DNA from: Myotis daubentonii
Lineage: Eukaryota > Chordata > Mammalia > Chiroptera > Vespertilionidae
Direction of reading: 5' to 3'
Assembly (NCBI RefSeq): GCF_963259705.1
Contig: NC_081844.1
Span: forward strand, 50,081,501 to 50,145,500
DNA: 64,000 bases
Position numbers and translations under genes: made by a program. The notes beneath the pieces are model-generated. The model did no database searches, was not told where the DNA came from, and was given only the letters and a program-made list of their open reading frames with translations. Within the stretch, counting starts at the first letter, position 1. Every line of letters begins with the position of its first letter. Positions 1 to 12,019 of this stretch are shown in pieces.

Positions 1-1164
1 GATGACCAATAGTTGCTATCATTGAACATTTTAGAAAAAAACAGGGAGTTCAGTGAGGTTGATTTGTTGCTTCTAAGGGCACTAGAGAAGGAGGAGGCAT
101 GGATCTTAAAACCTGAGTCTTTAAATTTCAAGCTCAATTGTCTAAATGACCAGACACTTTCTATGATTACCCTAAAAACAAAACAAACAAAGAAACAAAC
201 AAGAAAACCCTCTTATTTCCTGTGGCTGAAGAGCTCAGATTTCTAAAAACAGGTCCCAAAACCTAAAATTGCAGGTGATTGAATTACAATGCACATTGAT
301 TTTTTTTTTTTTTTTTGCGGTCACAAGGTCTGTTCTGCTAAAGTTGAAGCACTGATTAGGAAGCACTTGGACCCCAGATATCAGGGCAGGTTCATGGAAA
401 TTTCTCCTGAAGCTAGAAACCCTTAAAACTATAAATTCTACCTCCTACTTTTCCAATGAAAAAAATATTCTAATCTGAAAAGATTAGTTTCCATTGTGGA
501 AAGAAACTATTACAGCCCCTCCTGGGGCAGCTATCTTCCTAACTAACCCTTCCCTTAACCTATCCCCACCATCCTTTATTGTACAACCAGACAATTACTG
601 GAAGGTACCAGAAGTTAAACTAAAAGTATGGCCACTGAGGAGCTACAAATTTTGCAAAAGAATTATAGGGTTTTGCCATTTTATGGCAACAGAAATCTGG
701 GGTGGGGGTGGGGGGCATGTAGGAGAATGAATGCTAAGGATGCCACCTCTGGGAGAAAAAATATAATATTGGTCCAAGCTCAAATTATTAATATGGGCTC
801 ATGAAAGAGAGACTGCAAATTGAACATGTGACTGGGAGTAGCTCTAACATTTTACTGGATTGACAGACCCTGGACCTAGTGGTGATCTACACAAAATAAA
901 GTTAAACAGAACTTTCTTGGTAATTTGTAGAGCAACTGTTCTCAAAGTATAATTCACAGACACCTGGTCCCTATGAAACCTCTGCGAAGTTCACAGGATC
1001 AAAATTATCATAATAATCTAATATATTATTTATTTTTTTTACTGTCTTGACATTTACACTAATGATGTAAAAAAGTTGTGGGTAGAACTGCTGACATCTT
1101 GCCATGAATTATAGCTATGGCACTAAACTGTACTAACAGTCACTGTATTCTTTAATCCAGTGAA
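1..1164. other. No gene or named repeat seen
   Basis: AT-rich sequence with a 16-base T run at 301. The short frames have no recognisable protein. Nothing else is supported. Confidence 0.5.
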
Positions 1165-1269
1165 TTTTTCAGTTCAGTTATGTCCTTCATCTCCATACTT
1201 TCTATTTGGTATATTTTTAATGTTTTCTATATCTTTGTTGTAATTTTCATTTTTTTCATGCATTGTTTT

Positions 1270-1528
1270 TTGTTTGTTAATCCTCATTGAGGATATTGTT
1301 TTTTCCCCACTGATTTTTAGAAGGAGTGCAAGGGAGGGGAAAGGACCCACAGAGAGAACATGATGTGAAAGAGACACATCAATTGGTTGCCTTCTGCACA
1401 CATCCCAAATTGGGGCGGAGGATCTAGCCTGCAACTGAGATATGTATGTGCCCTTGACAAGAATCCAACCCACCATCCTTCAGTCCAAGGGGCTATGCTC
1501 TATCCACTGAGCCAAATTGGCTAGTGCA
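1270..1528 (-). mobile_element. VES SINE in L1 ORF1
   Basis: Minus-strand tRNA-like head (CACTGAGCCAAATTGGCTAG read on plus) and a decayed tail. A target duplication CATGCATTGTTTT lies at 1257-1269 and 1529-1541. Confidence 0.85.
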
Positions 1529-2165
1529 CATGCATTGTTTTCTTAATCTTGGTGAGCATCTTTATGAGAGTTCTTTTTAATTCTCTCTTATGTAAATCAT
1601 ATAACACCATTTTATTAGAGGTGGTTTCTAAAGATTTATCTTGTTCTTTTGTTTGGAACATCTTTGCCCGGTTCTTCCATTTCCTTGCCTCTTTGTGTTG
1701 GTGTCTGTGCATTAGACAAAGCAGGCACTTACCCCAGGCTTCATGAACCAGTTTCTGTACAGAAGACCCTCACCAAGCATCCTCGCCAGAGATTCTGGGG
1801 GCCTCTGTCAACTCTTTCTCTCTCCAGGGAGAAGCAAGCAGCTGTGGTTTCTGTCTGCTCACTCTATGCTGAGACGGGTGGGAAGCTATGGCATCTACCA
1901 GCCCAAACCACTGTTTCAATTCTCCCCTCACCCCGGCTGCTAGACCATGCTGGATTTGTCAGAGCTTCAACACTGGCAAGACAGCTGTTCGTTTTTTGAG
2001 CAGCCTTAGAGAAGTAAAGGCTCTGGGCGCACAGATCAATGCTTTCCCTCCCCAGAGGGAAGCCGAGGGCTAGGGTTTTGTCTACTCGCTCTGTACCGAG
2101 CAGAGCGAGGACCAATCACCTCTACCAGCCCAGGTCACTGCCTCTCCTCTCTCCCAGTCAGCTGC

Positions 2166-2377
2166 CCGTGGTCAGCAAACTGTGGCTCGAGAGCCACATG
2201 CGGCTCTTTGGCCCCTTGAGTGTGGCTCTTCTTAAGCCTTAGGAGTACCCTAATTAAGTTAATAACAATGTACCTACCTATACAGTTTAAGTTTAAAAAA
2301 TTTGGCTCTCAAAAGAAATTTCAATTGTTGTACTGTTGATATTTGTCTCTGTTGACTAATGAGTTTGCCGACCACTG
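2166..2377 (-). mobile_element. SPIN non-autonomous hAT element
   Basis: On the minus strand it runs from CAGTGGTCGGCAAACTC to a GTTTGCTGACCACGG end, 212 bp. The interior has AGCCACATGCGGCTCTTTGG and TTTGAGAGCCAAATTTTTT, typical of SPIN short copies. SPIN is known from vespertilionid bats and several distant tetrapods and is a standard case of horizontal transfer. The 8-bp target duplication is not clear here. Confidence 0.85.
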
Positions 2378-2861
2378 ACTGCTAGACTGTACCCAACTCA
2401 TCAGAGCTCCAAGATCAATAAGACAGAAGTCATTTTGAGGATCCCCTTCAGAAAAGTTGGTGGACTGGACATACACACCAATTCCCCAATTCCTTCTCCT
2501 CCCTGGGTGAAGCTGGAAGCTGGCAGAGTGGGGGGAGGGCGTGGCAGGGGGTCTCTTCCTGATCATATGACACTGCCTTGGATGCTGGTCTCCAGCAAGA
2601 GGATGTCCCGAATCTTCCTACAGACTTTGGAGAGTCTGGTTTCCCATTCTCCCAGGTACAGAAGTCTTTCAGTTAGTTTGTGATTTTTGACAAAGGAAAT
2701 GTGTCCATGAATTATTGCCGAATCAGTGTGCTTTTGGGTAAAAAAGGGTACAGAGCCAACTGACTTCCAGCTAATATTACTGAAATCAACATATATATAT
2801 AGTTTAAAACATTAAAACAATTGTCTTCAAATCAGGAACAAAACAAGACTACCGGCTATTG

Positions 2862-3245
2862 GCTGAATTCTGTCCCCACAAAATTCCTATGTTGAAGTTT
2901 AAATCCCTAGTATATCAGAAGGTGACTGTGTTTGGAGATATGGTCTTTAAAGAGGTGATTAATTTGAAATGAGGTTAGTGGATGCACTTTAGTCTACTAT
3001 GACTAGTGTGCTTATAAGAAGAGGAGATTAGGACACAGACACACAAAGGGAACACCATGTGAAGATACTAGAAAAAGTCCATCTGCAAGTCAAGGAGAGA
3101 GGTCTTATAAGAAGCCTACCCTGCACATACCTTGATCTTGGACTTCTACCTTCCAGATGTTTGTGTGTATGTAAGAAAATAAATTTCTGTTGTTTAAGCC
3201 ACCCAGTCTGTGATATCTTGTTATAGCAGCCCAGCAAACTAATCC
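2862..3245 (+). mobile_element. MLT1 (MaLR) LTR
   Basis: The order of MLT1 motifs is kept: GGTGACTGTGTTTGGAGATA, TGCTTATAAGAAGAGGAGA, GACACAGACACAC, AATAAATTTCTGTTGTTTAA and GCCACCCAGTCTG. It is diverged, as expected for this ancient ERVL-MaLR family. Confidence 0.85.
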
Positions 3246-3303
3246 ACCTATCATTACCACATCTATTCTACATGATGCCAAACGTCCTAAACAGTGCAAT
3301 AAT

Positions 3304-3331
3304 GATAGATAGATAGATAGATAAATAGGTA
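3304..3331 (+). repeat. (GATA)n microsatellite
   Basis: Five to six GATA units with slight decay at the right. Confidence 0.9.
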
Positions 3332-3649
3332 TATAGATAGAATATAAGGATAAGAAAGTAAGAAATAAAATTGTCACTATTTAAATATTTTAATATTATA
3401 TTCATATAAATTCAAAAGAATCTACTACTAAATTATAAAAATTAATACGATAATTTAAAAATCTGCAGAATAAAAAGTCATTATGTAAAATTTTATTGTT
3501 TTTACCCAAACCACAAATAATTGGAAAAAATACTTTTAATCAGCATACCACTTATATAACAAAAAATAAATAAAATAGAACACATATTTTAAAGGTATTT
3601 CTAGAATTATTCAATGACAAGAAATAAAATCAAATTACATGCAGAAATA

Positions 3650-4130
3650 TACTGTGATCAGAACTTGAAAGATCATATTATAAAAGCTTTAATTCTCCCA
3701 GATGAATATTGAGAATCAATCCAATTGCAAAAAGTTTTTGTGGATCTTGACAAACTGATTCTTAAGATTCATATAAATGTGCAAATGGCCAAAAAGTAGC
3801 TCAAACACTGAAGAAGCTAAACAAGTGGAGTGGGAGGGGGTTACCTTTCCAGATATCAACATTTCTTATAAAACTACACTAATTAAGATAGTTTAGTGTT
3901 GGTGAAAGAATCCACAGAGCAGGAATTGCAGGTCAGTGAGGAAAAGTAGACTGTTAGGTAAATATTGTTGAGCTACCTACTTATCTCAAGAAAGAACAAA
4001 AAAAGAAAAATAAATTGACCACTTTCTCACCACGTACACAAGGAGAGGCAATGGGAAAATACAAACCTTTAGTTTCAGAGTAGTATCATGTCCTCAAGGG
4101 CCTCCTATGAGTTACATTTCTGGAACTAAA
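3650..4130 (+). mobile_element. Ancient L1 ORF2 fragment
   Basis: TTCATATAAATGTGCAAATGG, ACTACACTAATTAAGA and AGAGCAGGAATTGCAGGTC fit the 3' part of an old L1 ORF2. It is heavily decayed, with no open frame. Confidence 0.6.
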
Positions 4131-4387
4131 AAAAAACAAAAACAAAAACATCCAAATTTCCATTCTAAATTTCTTCTAAATCTAGATTGCTTTCACAACA
4201 CTGAAGATTCAAAGGTAAAGCAAATATAGAATATATTGAGATTTCTATTTAACTCTAGAAATTCATGAATAAAGAGGAGTTAATGATGAATATTCACTTA
4301 AAGGGCAAAAAGGGGGGATTAAAAGAACTGGAATGTAAAGACTAAGAATTTGGGGAACTATCAGGAATTGACATTTAAAATCGTATG

Positions 4388-4560
4388 CATTGTGGTAGGC
4401 AGAATTCTAAGAAGACCTCCAATGGCCTTGGTCCTTATATGATCCCCTCCCCTTTAAGTGCAGGTAGAATCTATGAATATGATATCAGTCCTGTGATTAT
4501 GTTAGCAGTTATATAATAAAGCAGCTCATACTTGAAAACTATCCAAGAAAAGCACTCAGG
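4388..4560 (+). mobile_element. Probable old MaLR-like LTR fragment
   Basis: GTGGTAGGCAGAATTCTAAG, GATCCCCTCCCCTT and CCTGTGATTATGTTAGC resemble a diverged MLT1-type LTR. The subfamily is not assigned. Confidence 0.45.
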
Positions 4561-4658
4561 TAAAATTGCTTCTCTCATTACTTGTTAACAGATATCCACT
4601 CATCCCAGCCCTACTCTTAGATGTTCATTTGCAACTCAAGAGCCTTGTGTGTGCCAAA

Positions 4659-4660
<2 letters not shown>

Positions 4661-4728
<68 letters not shown>
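4661..4728 (+). repeat. (GA)n microsatellite
   Basis: A nearly pure GA run of about 65 bases. Short frames rich in Arg-Glu here are artefacts. Confidence 0.98.
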
Positions 4729-4729
<1 letters not shown>

Positions 4730-4730
<1 letters not shown>

Positions 4731-5427
4731 CTAGAGCTTCAGAAAAGTTAAAATCCTATTTTTGCCTTTGTTAAGATTTGGTGTTTTGGGGGGTGTTAGT
4801 CCTCTGACCACCCAACTTTATAGTTTGCTGTAAAGGATTCCCCACAGACTTCAATTTCCCTTTCTTCCAGGATGAAGGGGGCAGGGGGCGGGTGGAACCA
4901 GCATTTTTATGTTCAGAGGAAAGAATTTCCTCCAACTGTGTTTTCACTAATCCAAAGAAATCAACTTTCCCCTTTATCCTGAAGGACCCAATAAATTTAA
5001 AATTCCAAACCTGAGGTTCTATAATTTTATTCAATAAACACATGTTTTCCCATCAACTTTTTAGAGAGGTTAACTACGTATAACCTGAAATTTTGTAAGT
5101 TATGACTATCTTTTAAAGCCATTTTAAAATCTCAAGCTCTCTCAGCAAAAATTCACCACAATCTGTTCTCAGAAATCATCACAGGATAATAGCTTGAGAA
5201 GTGAATGAATTCATTAATAAATAAATACATGAATACATTAAAATACATAAAGACAGCCAGCTGGGGAGAGACTGAGAGATGTCATGTAACAACTTTACAC
5301 ATACACAAGCACAAACATAATAACCCACCAGTTTTGTTATTAAATTGCCTGGTGATGCAAATATAGAGTGCCCAAAATATTTGTACACACACTTTGAATA
5401 ATTATAAAGTCAATGTTTATTAAAATA
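4730..5427. other. Unassigned sequence
   Basis: No recognised family. It contains short AT-rich runs near 5210-5250. Confidence 0.5.
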
Positions 5428-6565
5428 CTAGAGGCCCGGTGCACAAAAATTTGTGCACTCAGGGGGGTCCCTCAGCCTGGCCTGTGCCCTCTCGCAACTG
5501 GGACCCCTCGGGGGATGACCACCTGCTGGCTTAGGCCCGCTCCCCAGGAGATCAGGCCTAAGCTGGCAGTCAGACATCCCTCTCGCAGCCCAGGAGCCCT
5601 CGGGGGATGTCCACTTGCCAGTGGGGAGCAGGCCTAAGTTGCAGTCGGACATCCTTAGCGCTGCTGAGGAGGTGGGAGAGGCTCCCACCACCACTGCTGT
5701 GCTGGCAGCTGTCAGCCTGGCTTATGGCTGAGCAAAGCTCCCTCTGTGGGAGCACACTGACCACCAGGGGGGCAGCTCCTGCATTGAGCATCTGCCCCCT
5801 GGTGGTCAGTGTGTGTCATAGTGACCAGTCATTCCCAGGTGTTCTGCTGTTAGGGTCAATTTGCATATTACCCTTTTATTATATAGGAGTCCTGGCCAGC
5901 CTGGGTGAGGGGTTGATGGCAGTTTGCAGGCTGGCCAAGCCCCCCAGCGGGGACCCTCACCCCATGAGGGTGTGGCCAGCCTCGGTGAGTGGCTGATGGA
6001 TGTTTTCAGGCTGGCCACAGTCCCTTCAGGGTGGGGGTCCCCACTGGGGTGCCTGGCCAGCCTGGGTGAGGGGCTGAGAGCCTTTTTCAGGCTGGCCACT
6101 GCCCCTTCAGAGTGGGGGATCCTGCTGGGGTGCCTGGCTAGTCTGGGTGAGGGGCTGAGGGCCATTTTCAGGCTGGCTAAGCCCCCCAGCAGGGACCCTC
6201 ACCCCATGAGGGTGTGGCCATCCTGGGTGAGGGGCTAATGGCTGTTTGCAGGCTGGCCACGGCCCCCAGCCACCCAAGCTCCCAGTGGAGGCTGGCTGGA
6301 AGCAGGTATCTGGGATTTATTTGTCTTCTATAATTGAAACTTTGTTGCCATGAGCAGAAGCCTCAGCCAGCTCAGGACTGGCGGGAAGCTTGGCTTCCTC
6401 CATTGCCCGGGCAACCAAGCCTCCTGCTTGCTCCAACTCCGTGGCTGCTGGCCACCATCTTGGTTGGGTTAATTTGCATATAGTCGCTCTGATTGGCTGG
6501 TGGGCATGGCTTGGGGCATAGCAAAGATATAGTCAATTAGCATCTTTGTCTTTTATTAGTGTAGA
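5428..6565 (-). mobile_element. Composite Helitron
   Basis: The outer 5' end is TCTACACTAATAAAAGAC at 6565 (host T next to it on the plus strand). The 3' end is GTGCACCGGGCCTCTAG at 5428, preceded by a host A. An additional 5' terminus (TCCTATATAATAAAAGGG) lies inside at 5888. This suggests that a small element fused to, or replaced the 3' part of, a longer one. Confidence 0.8.
5889..6260 (+). repeat. Tandem array of about 81-bp units inside the Helitron
   Basis: Four to five units start TGGCCAGCCTGGGTGAGGGG and end in either CCCCATGAGGGTG or CCCACTGGGGTGCC. Partial units also occur at 38575-38700 in the other composite Helitron, so the array is part of the family's cargo. Confidence 0.75.
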
Positions 6566-6960
6566 TATCCCATGTTCAAAATTGAGCTATTAAAGTGTGT
6601 ATACATTTTGGGAGGACACCCAGTATTTTTGTTCCTTCTCTTCCACCTTCAATGTCTATGATGTTATCTATGCAAATCCAAGGTCTCTCAGTGTCTGCAC
6701 AGTGTTTATGAAGATGCACCTCTCATACCTCCCACTTTCAAGATGGAAGCAATCTTTTTTTAGCTTCTCAGAAGGTGGACACTGCCAGGTCACAGGATCC
6801 CCCTTCCAGGTGACTGCCCACACAAAAGGAAACCACTTTGCCCAAGGTTGCACTCCCTTCCCAGGGCAGCCCTCAGCTTGGTCTGTGGGCATGGGAAAGT
6901 GCTAGAAAGACCCAGACCCCATACCTGAATTTGGGATCACTTTAAAAAGTTCTCTAATTG

Positions 6961-7175
6961 CCCGGCTGGTGCGGTTCAGTGGTTGGATGTGGATCCATGA
7001 ACCAGGAGGTCAGGGTTTGATCCCTGGTCAGGGCACATGCACCAGTTGTAGGCTCAATCCCCAGGAGGGAGTGTGCAGGAGGCAGCTGATCAATGATTTT
7101 CTCTTATCGTTGATGTTTCTCTTTCTACCTCTCCCTGAAATCAATAAAAATATATTAAAACAAAAAATAAATAAA
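6961..7175 (+). mobile_element. VES SINE
   Basis: The tRNA-derived head CCCGGCTGGTGCGGTTCAGTG is followed by a box-B-like GGTTTGATCCC, the CAGGAGGCAGCTGATCAATG body and an AATAAAAATATATT tail. Confidence 0.9.
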
Positions 7176-7908
7176 AAGTTGTTATCCTCAGAGCTTCCTG
7201 AAGGATTGACTAATGCTTCCATAATGATTCTCTTGGCCCAGTCTGGTTTCCTTCTCTCCCCATCAGTTCTGAACCTGAGACCTCCCCTATCTTCACCCAA
7301 GCCAATCACTATCTCACAGTTGGCTTCCCGGGGAATCTCATAGGAGACTGCAGCAGTTTCTTAGCAGAGAAATGATATCTAATCCTAACGCCTGCTCATC
7401 TTGGGTTTCCTGATTTTACTAACCCCTTCAAAATCCATAAAGAAGTGAACAGGTTAATTAAGGCACATATGTAGACAAAGCATATTGTCTAGAAAGGCAT
7501 TTTGTACTTATCCTAATCAGTTCTAAAGCATTGCTACACTCCATTGTTGTTGTTGTTTATTTGTTTTAAAGACAGGTTCTGGGCTATTTATTCTCACTAT
7601 TCTTTTCACATACTCCTGGGGTGGGGGAGGGAAAACCTCTTTGTAGCTAATTTCCCAATGAGAGAGGCATAAGCCCTTAAGTAACGTTTTTACCTGAAAT
7701 CATTTTTTACTGTCTCTTTCTATCAAGACAACTTTTTAAACTTCCTGTGCCATAAAGCAGACATTGCCAACAGGGAAGAGAAATAATAGGATCCACTTAG
7801 GAAATCATTTTGATATTTCAAGCATACTCATTTGTCTTTGATGGCTTACACAAATTACAAGGAGAAAAGCAGATTGGTATTTTGAATTCTGAGAAGAAGG
7901 TATATTAT

Positions 7909-8455
7909 GAAGGAGCTCAGAACAAGTCCCCCCAGAATATGCCACTTTGGCATGTGAGTACTTGCGCTGAAGATAATTAAGGCCCCAAAGACTCAGGAAG
8001 ACCTTTAGACCAGTCCCCTAACTGCCTAAAAGAATTAGATAGAAGTTCTGGTCCAGGAAGAAAAGTATCATCAGAGAGAACCAGAAAGAGTAAGGGCTAG
8101 GTGTCATGGACTGGGGAGAGCTGGACAGGGTCCGTTTGGGTCAAATTCCTCCCTGTGTACGATTGCCTATTCATGGCATGGCCAACATCTCTTTACCAAA
8201 CACTGGTTCTTCTCGTCTCCCTGCAAACTGTCTTTCCTTCCGTGAAGCCCCAGACTCCCTCCTCCTTCTCCTTAGCTCGGGGTGGTATAGAAGCCTCAAG
8301 TGCCTGGCTGTCTTTGAACTTCTCATGTCTATGTGAGCCTCGCAGACTGCAAAACTAAATTTGGCTTTCTTCTGTTATTCTTTCTTATGTCAATTTAATT
8401 TATAAACCAGCCAAAGGAACCTACAAAAGTTGAGAACAAAATTTTCCTCCCCTGC
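7909..8455 (+). mobile_element. Probable solo LTR (ERVL-like)
   Basis: The interval begins TGAAGGAGCTCAGAACAAG and ends TTTTCCTCCCCTGCA, giving TG...CA ends and about 547 bp. TTATGTCAATTTAATTTATA and CCAGCCAAAGGAACCTA near the end recall old mammalian LTRs. The flanking duplication is not clean. The 85-codon frame inside is a by-product. Confidence 0.45.
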
Positions 8456-9387
8456 AATTACAAAAAGGAAGCACCTTGCCCAGTCCTCATCAGTGCTAAA
8501 CTCTCAAAGCAGATTTGAGCACATAAGAAGTCTTAATAGTACTTGTTAAATAAATAACCAAATCACCAGATGACTAAGTGTATTCTTGAAACTTGAAAGC
8601 TAAGACTCCATTCATTCTCATTTGAAGTATGTTTTCCTCACCTTAACAAAATTAAGAATATTCTCGCCCTTATTTTTTGTCCTCACTTTCTGTGTGGTAG
8701 ATAATAAGTGATAATGCCATATTCCACTAGAAAAGCACATATTTTGTCCTCTTCTGTTTAAAGCAGAGCTAGGGGTAGAAATCAATCTAGAATGAGAGAC
8801 CATGGCTGTCATCCTGAAAATGAAATTCAAAGCACTTTTTTGAGACAATTGATTTACTAAGCACTAGTTTCTGTCACAATTTTTCTCCTACCCTTCCTTC
8901 TTTTATCATAATAGTAAAAACAGTAACTTAGTGAAGAGACGGAAAAGACGCTCTTGTCCTCTTCCGTAGAAACATTTACTGTTTTTCTGTTGTAAGTCAG
9001 ATACTGCATGGAAGATACAAATCAGAATATCACACACCCCACAAGCTGCTTGCAGGATTTCTCAGCCCTGCCCATCTCTCCTTCTCACAGACCTCCCTCT
9101 GCCATTACACTGGCCCCTTTCCAGTTCGTCAGCATTCCCTTCAAAATCCAGTTAGATGGTAAGGCTTCTGCTTAATTAGAAGATTTGGCTACACAAAATG
9201 CCTGTGATTAATGTTAGTACAATGTTTCCTCTTAGGAAAGGGAATGGTGGCAGTATTTTGGTAAAGCTTCCAATGGTGATCCCAATTGGCAGCCGCGGTT
9301 GAGAAGTACTCTTTTTAAAGGAATAATAGCTTTTAAAGCAGTGTCTGTTGGGCACTGTCCTTTTAACTGTAAATCACCTGGTTTATA
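8456..9387. other. Unassigned sequence
   Basis: No gene or clear repeat recognised; possibly old decayed repeat around 9030-9160. Confidence 0.45.
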
Positions 9388-9645
9388 CAGTGGGGACTTG
9401 ACTTACGAGTGTCCTGACTAACGAGTTTTTAGAGATACAAGTTTTGAGTTGCCAGCTAAAATTCGGGTTACGAGCCAGCTTCAGATACCTACCGCTAGTT
9501 GGCACAGCGAACGTCACAGTGAACGCCACAACATCAGCCCAGCATCACGTGTCTCACTCATTCACTTTATGATTTGACATACGAGTAATTTGAGTTACGA
9601 GCTCCGTCACGGAATGAATTAAACCCGTAAGTCAAGGCCCCACTG
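9388..9645 (+). mobile_element. TA-flanked MITE (Tc1/mariner or pogo type)
   Basis: A 258-bp element with inverted ends CAGTGGGGACTTGACTTACG and CGTAAGTCAAGGCCCCACTG, flanked by TA on both sides. Sub-terminal sequence is also palindromic (ACGAGT/ACTCGT pairs). It has no transposase. A second copy is at 43337. Confidence 0.85.
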
Positions 9646-9907
9646 TAATTCTAAAGGGAACTAACTTGCTTTGTTATGGAATCCAGAGCAGGTGTATATA
9701 TATAATATAATCAGGGTTGTCCTTCAGTTGTAAATAAGAATAGTTTCTGTTTATTTTGACATCTTTTTACAAATCCATTGCATTATGGTGTGAATATTCT
9801 GAACCATGCTCTTGCTTAAAGTTCTGACATTTCTATTGGTAAATGTAACATTTTTAAAAAGTCTTATTTGCTTCCTCTACACTTTAACATCATATCATTA
9901 TTGATTT

Positions 9908-10102
9908 TTTACAGAGAGGAAAGGAGAGGGATAGAGAGTTAGAAACATCAATGAGCTAGAAACATCGATCAGCTGCCTCCTGCACACCTCCTACTGGGGA
10001 TGTGTCCGCAACCAAGGTACATGCCCTTGACCAGAATCAAAACTGGGACTCTTCAGTCCACAGGCCAATGCTTTATCCACTGAGCCAAACCAGTTAGGGC
10101 TA
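9908..10102 (-). mobile_element. VES SINE
   Basis: Reads on plus as AGAAACATCGATCAGCTGCC to CACTGAGCCAAACCAGTTAGG, the reverse complement of VES body and head. Confidence 0.9.
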
Positions 10103-12019
10103 ACTGAAGTATTTTAGTGGTTGCAATAATTATTTGTATAGTTATGAACATGGTATTTTATTTAAGAAAGTAAACTTTGTATGTTTGCACTCTGAAAAAG
10201 AGAGGGGAATGATATAATGAAACAAATCAACAAGGAAGGAGCAAAATAGAGGCACTGAGACCAGCTCGAATCTCAACAGTAGAAAACATGAACGATGATG
10301 GTGATGGCAGCGGGGGAAAGGAGATGCTGACAAATTTTAGTTATCTGGGACAATCAAGAGAGCTCACCAGTTGGCCAAATACGCTGGATAAAGTGTACAA
10401 GGATGACACCAGGTTTCTGGCATGGGCAAGTCGATTTGTGGTATGTGGTCATGAGAAAAGAAATAGCAGCCCTGTTATTGGTGCCAAGCAGCTGGCCACG
10501 GTGTTCTGCTGAATATAAACAATTGCACATCAGACAAATTCATTCTGTGATCATGATGGTGGAAGACAAAAGCAAGACCCTCTGTAATTATGATAGAACA
10601 CAAATAAAATAAGAACACCACGCTGATAAAGTTAATTCATATATCAGAACCCACAACATGTAGGTTGCCCCAGTGGCCCAGCCCAAGTCACAAATCTAAA
10701 CCTGTCAGCCTATCCTACTGGGAAACCCTGTGAAGGAAACTTAACATCCACCACTCACAATTCTTCAAATCAGCTTTAGCTAACTGACCTTACCCTGCAA
10801 GCACAACCTGCTGGCCTTGTGAGGAAATCCCCAGCCTCCTTGCCTATCACACCGTTTCACATTGCCTATTCTAACACTCCATAAAACTTGCTCAGGAAGA
10901 GTGATCCGCTGCTTGCGATGTACTGTGCTCCTCCAACCCATGGACGCTTTTCCCGCAAATGAAGGACATAAAACTCATTACTAAACTGTTTTGTCATTTG
11001 ACAATGCAAACCACTAACATGACCAAATATGACATTCTTCCAGCAAACACAAGCAACTGTTGCTTCACTACCAACCACAGCCTTCACCCTGCTTCATTCC
11101 ACCCCAATTGGGTATCAATATAGGATTGTCCCCAATAAATACACTCAACTCAAAACAATTCCATGAACTCTCCCCAAAAAGATCTAACACAAGTCCATCT
11201 TCTGTATCAATCCCTCCTGACACTCTCTCACTGAGATGCCCCATGTTCCCCATGTTCGTGTGAGCAGTCACCTCTGCTGCAGCAAATGATAAACCCAACT
11301 TTATTTGACTATACCTGTCTCCTGGTGAATTTTGATGGGTGATATTGATTGAAAAAATATTGAAGAAAGATAGGATTATTTGAAGATAAGAGGGTAGCTT
11401 TGTTTTGTGCATGTTATGTGAAGTGGAAGGTACAGATTTTTGAGGATAATTAGATTTATTGATCTGGGACACAGAAAGAGTCTGTGCTGAGAAATCCATC
11501 TGTGAGTCAGCAGCACAGAGATGATAAGTGAAGCCAAAAAGAGTGGGACAGGTACGTTTATCTGGAGGAAATCTGTGCAGTGAGAGAATAGTTCCAATAC
11601 AATTCTTTAGGAGATGGTGAAAGACACGGTAATAACAAAAAAACAGGAATGACCAGCACTTAGGAGAAAAACATATCACTTAGGAGTGATATCACTGAAG
11701 ATAAATAAGTACTTCAAAGAAAAGTAGTTAACCAAATCTGTATAATATTGTATCTTACATTTTTATTTTTTTGTGTCCTACCTAACCTAGCTCTTAAAAC
11801 TATTTTGTCATAAAAGTGATGTATGCACATATTTTTTAAAAAGTACGTACACATGTACTCTTTCAATTCTTTAAGTATAATTACTGTTAGTGGTATTATG
11901 TGTTTGAAAGACATATTTTTCCTGGAACTTTTATGAATATACAATACATATACTTTTGTCTTTACATAAATAAGATCATATTATACATAGTGTTTTGTAC
12001 CTTGCTTTTTTATTTTAAA
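10103..12019. other. Unassigned sequence with a 203-codon chance frame
   Basis: A minus frame at 11068-11679 is 203 codons long but shows no known domain, no splice context and no protein-like bias. Part of 10370-10450 resembles the old dispersed repeat at 26890. Parts of 10620-11000 look LTR-like but could not be framed. Confidence 0.45.

Larger units (their letters stand above)
1165..2700 (-). mobile_element. L1 5' end: tandem 5' UTR units plus start of ORF1
   Basis: On the minus strand, an ORF1-like frame starts near 1712 (QTKEQDKSLE, LIKMLTKIKK) and resumes beyond a SINE as KNENYNKDIENIKN, typical of L1 ORF1 coiled-coil starts. Upstream (1720-2700) at least two diverged copies of a unit of about 220 bp fit a monomer-type L1 5' UTR. 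A VES SINE (1270-1528) and a SPIN element (2166-2377) are inserted. The body of the L1 is missing. Confidence 0.6.

Noticed and set aside
4566..4751. Arg-Glu repeat frames
   Set aside because: These are translations of GA/TC microsatellites (also 15195-15377 and 17076-17361).
11068..11679. 203-codon minus-strand frame
   Set aside because: No recognisable domain, low-complexity composition of non-coding type and no related exon nearby. A chance frame cannot be excluded and is the simplest reading.
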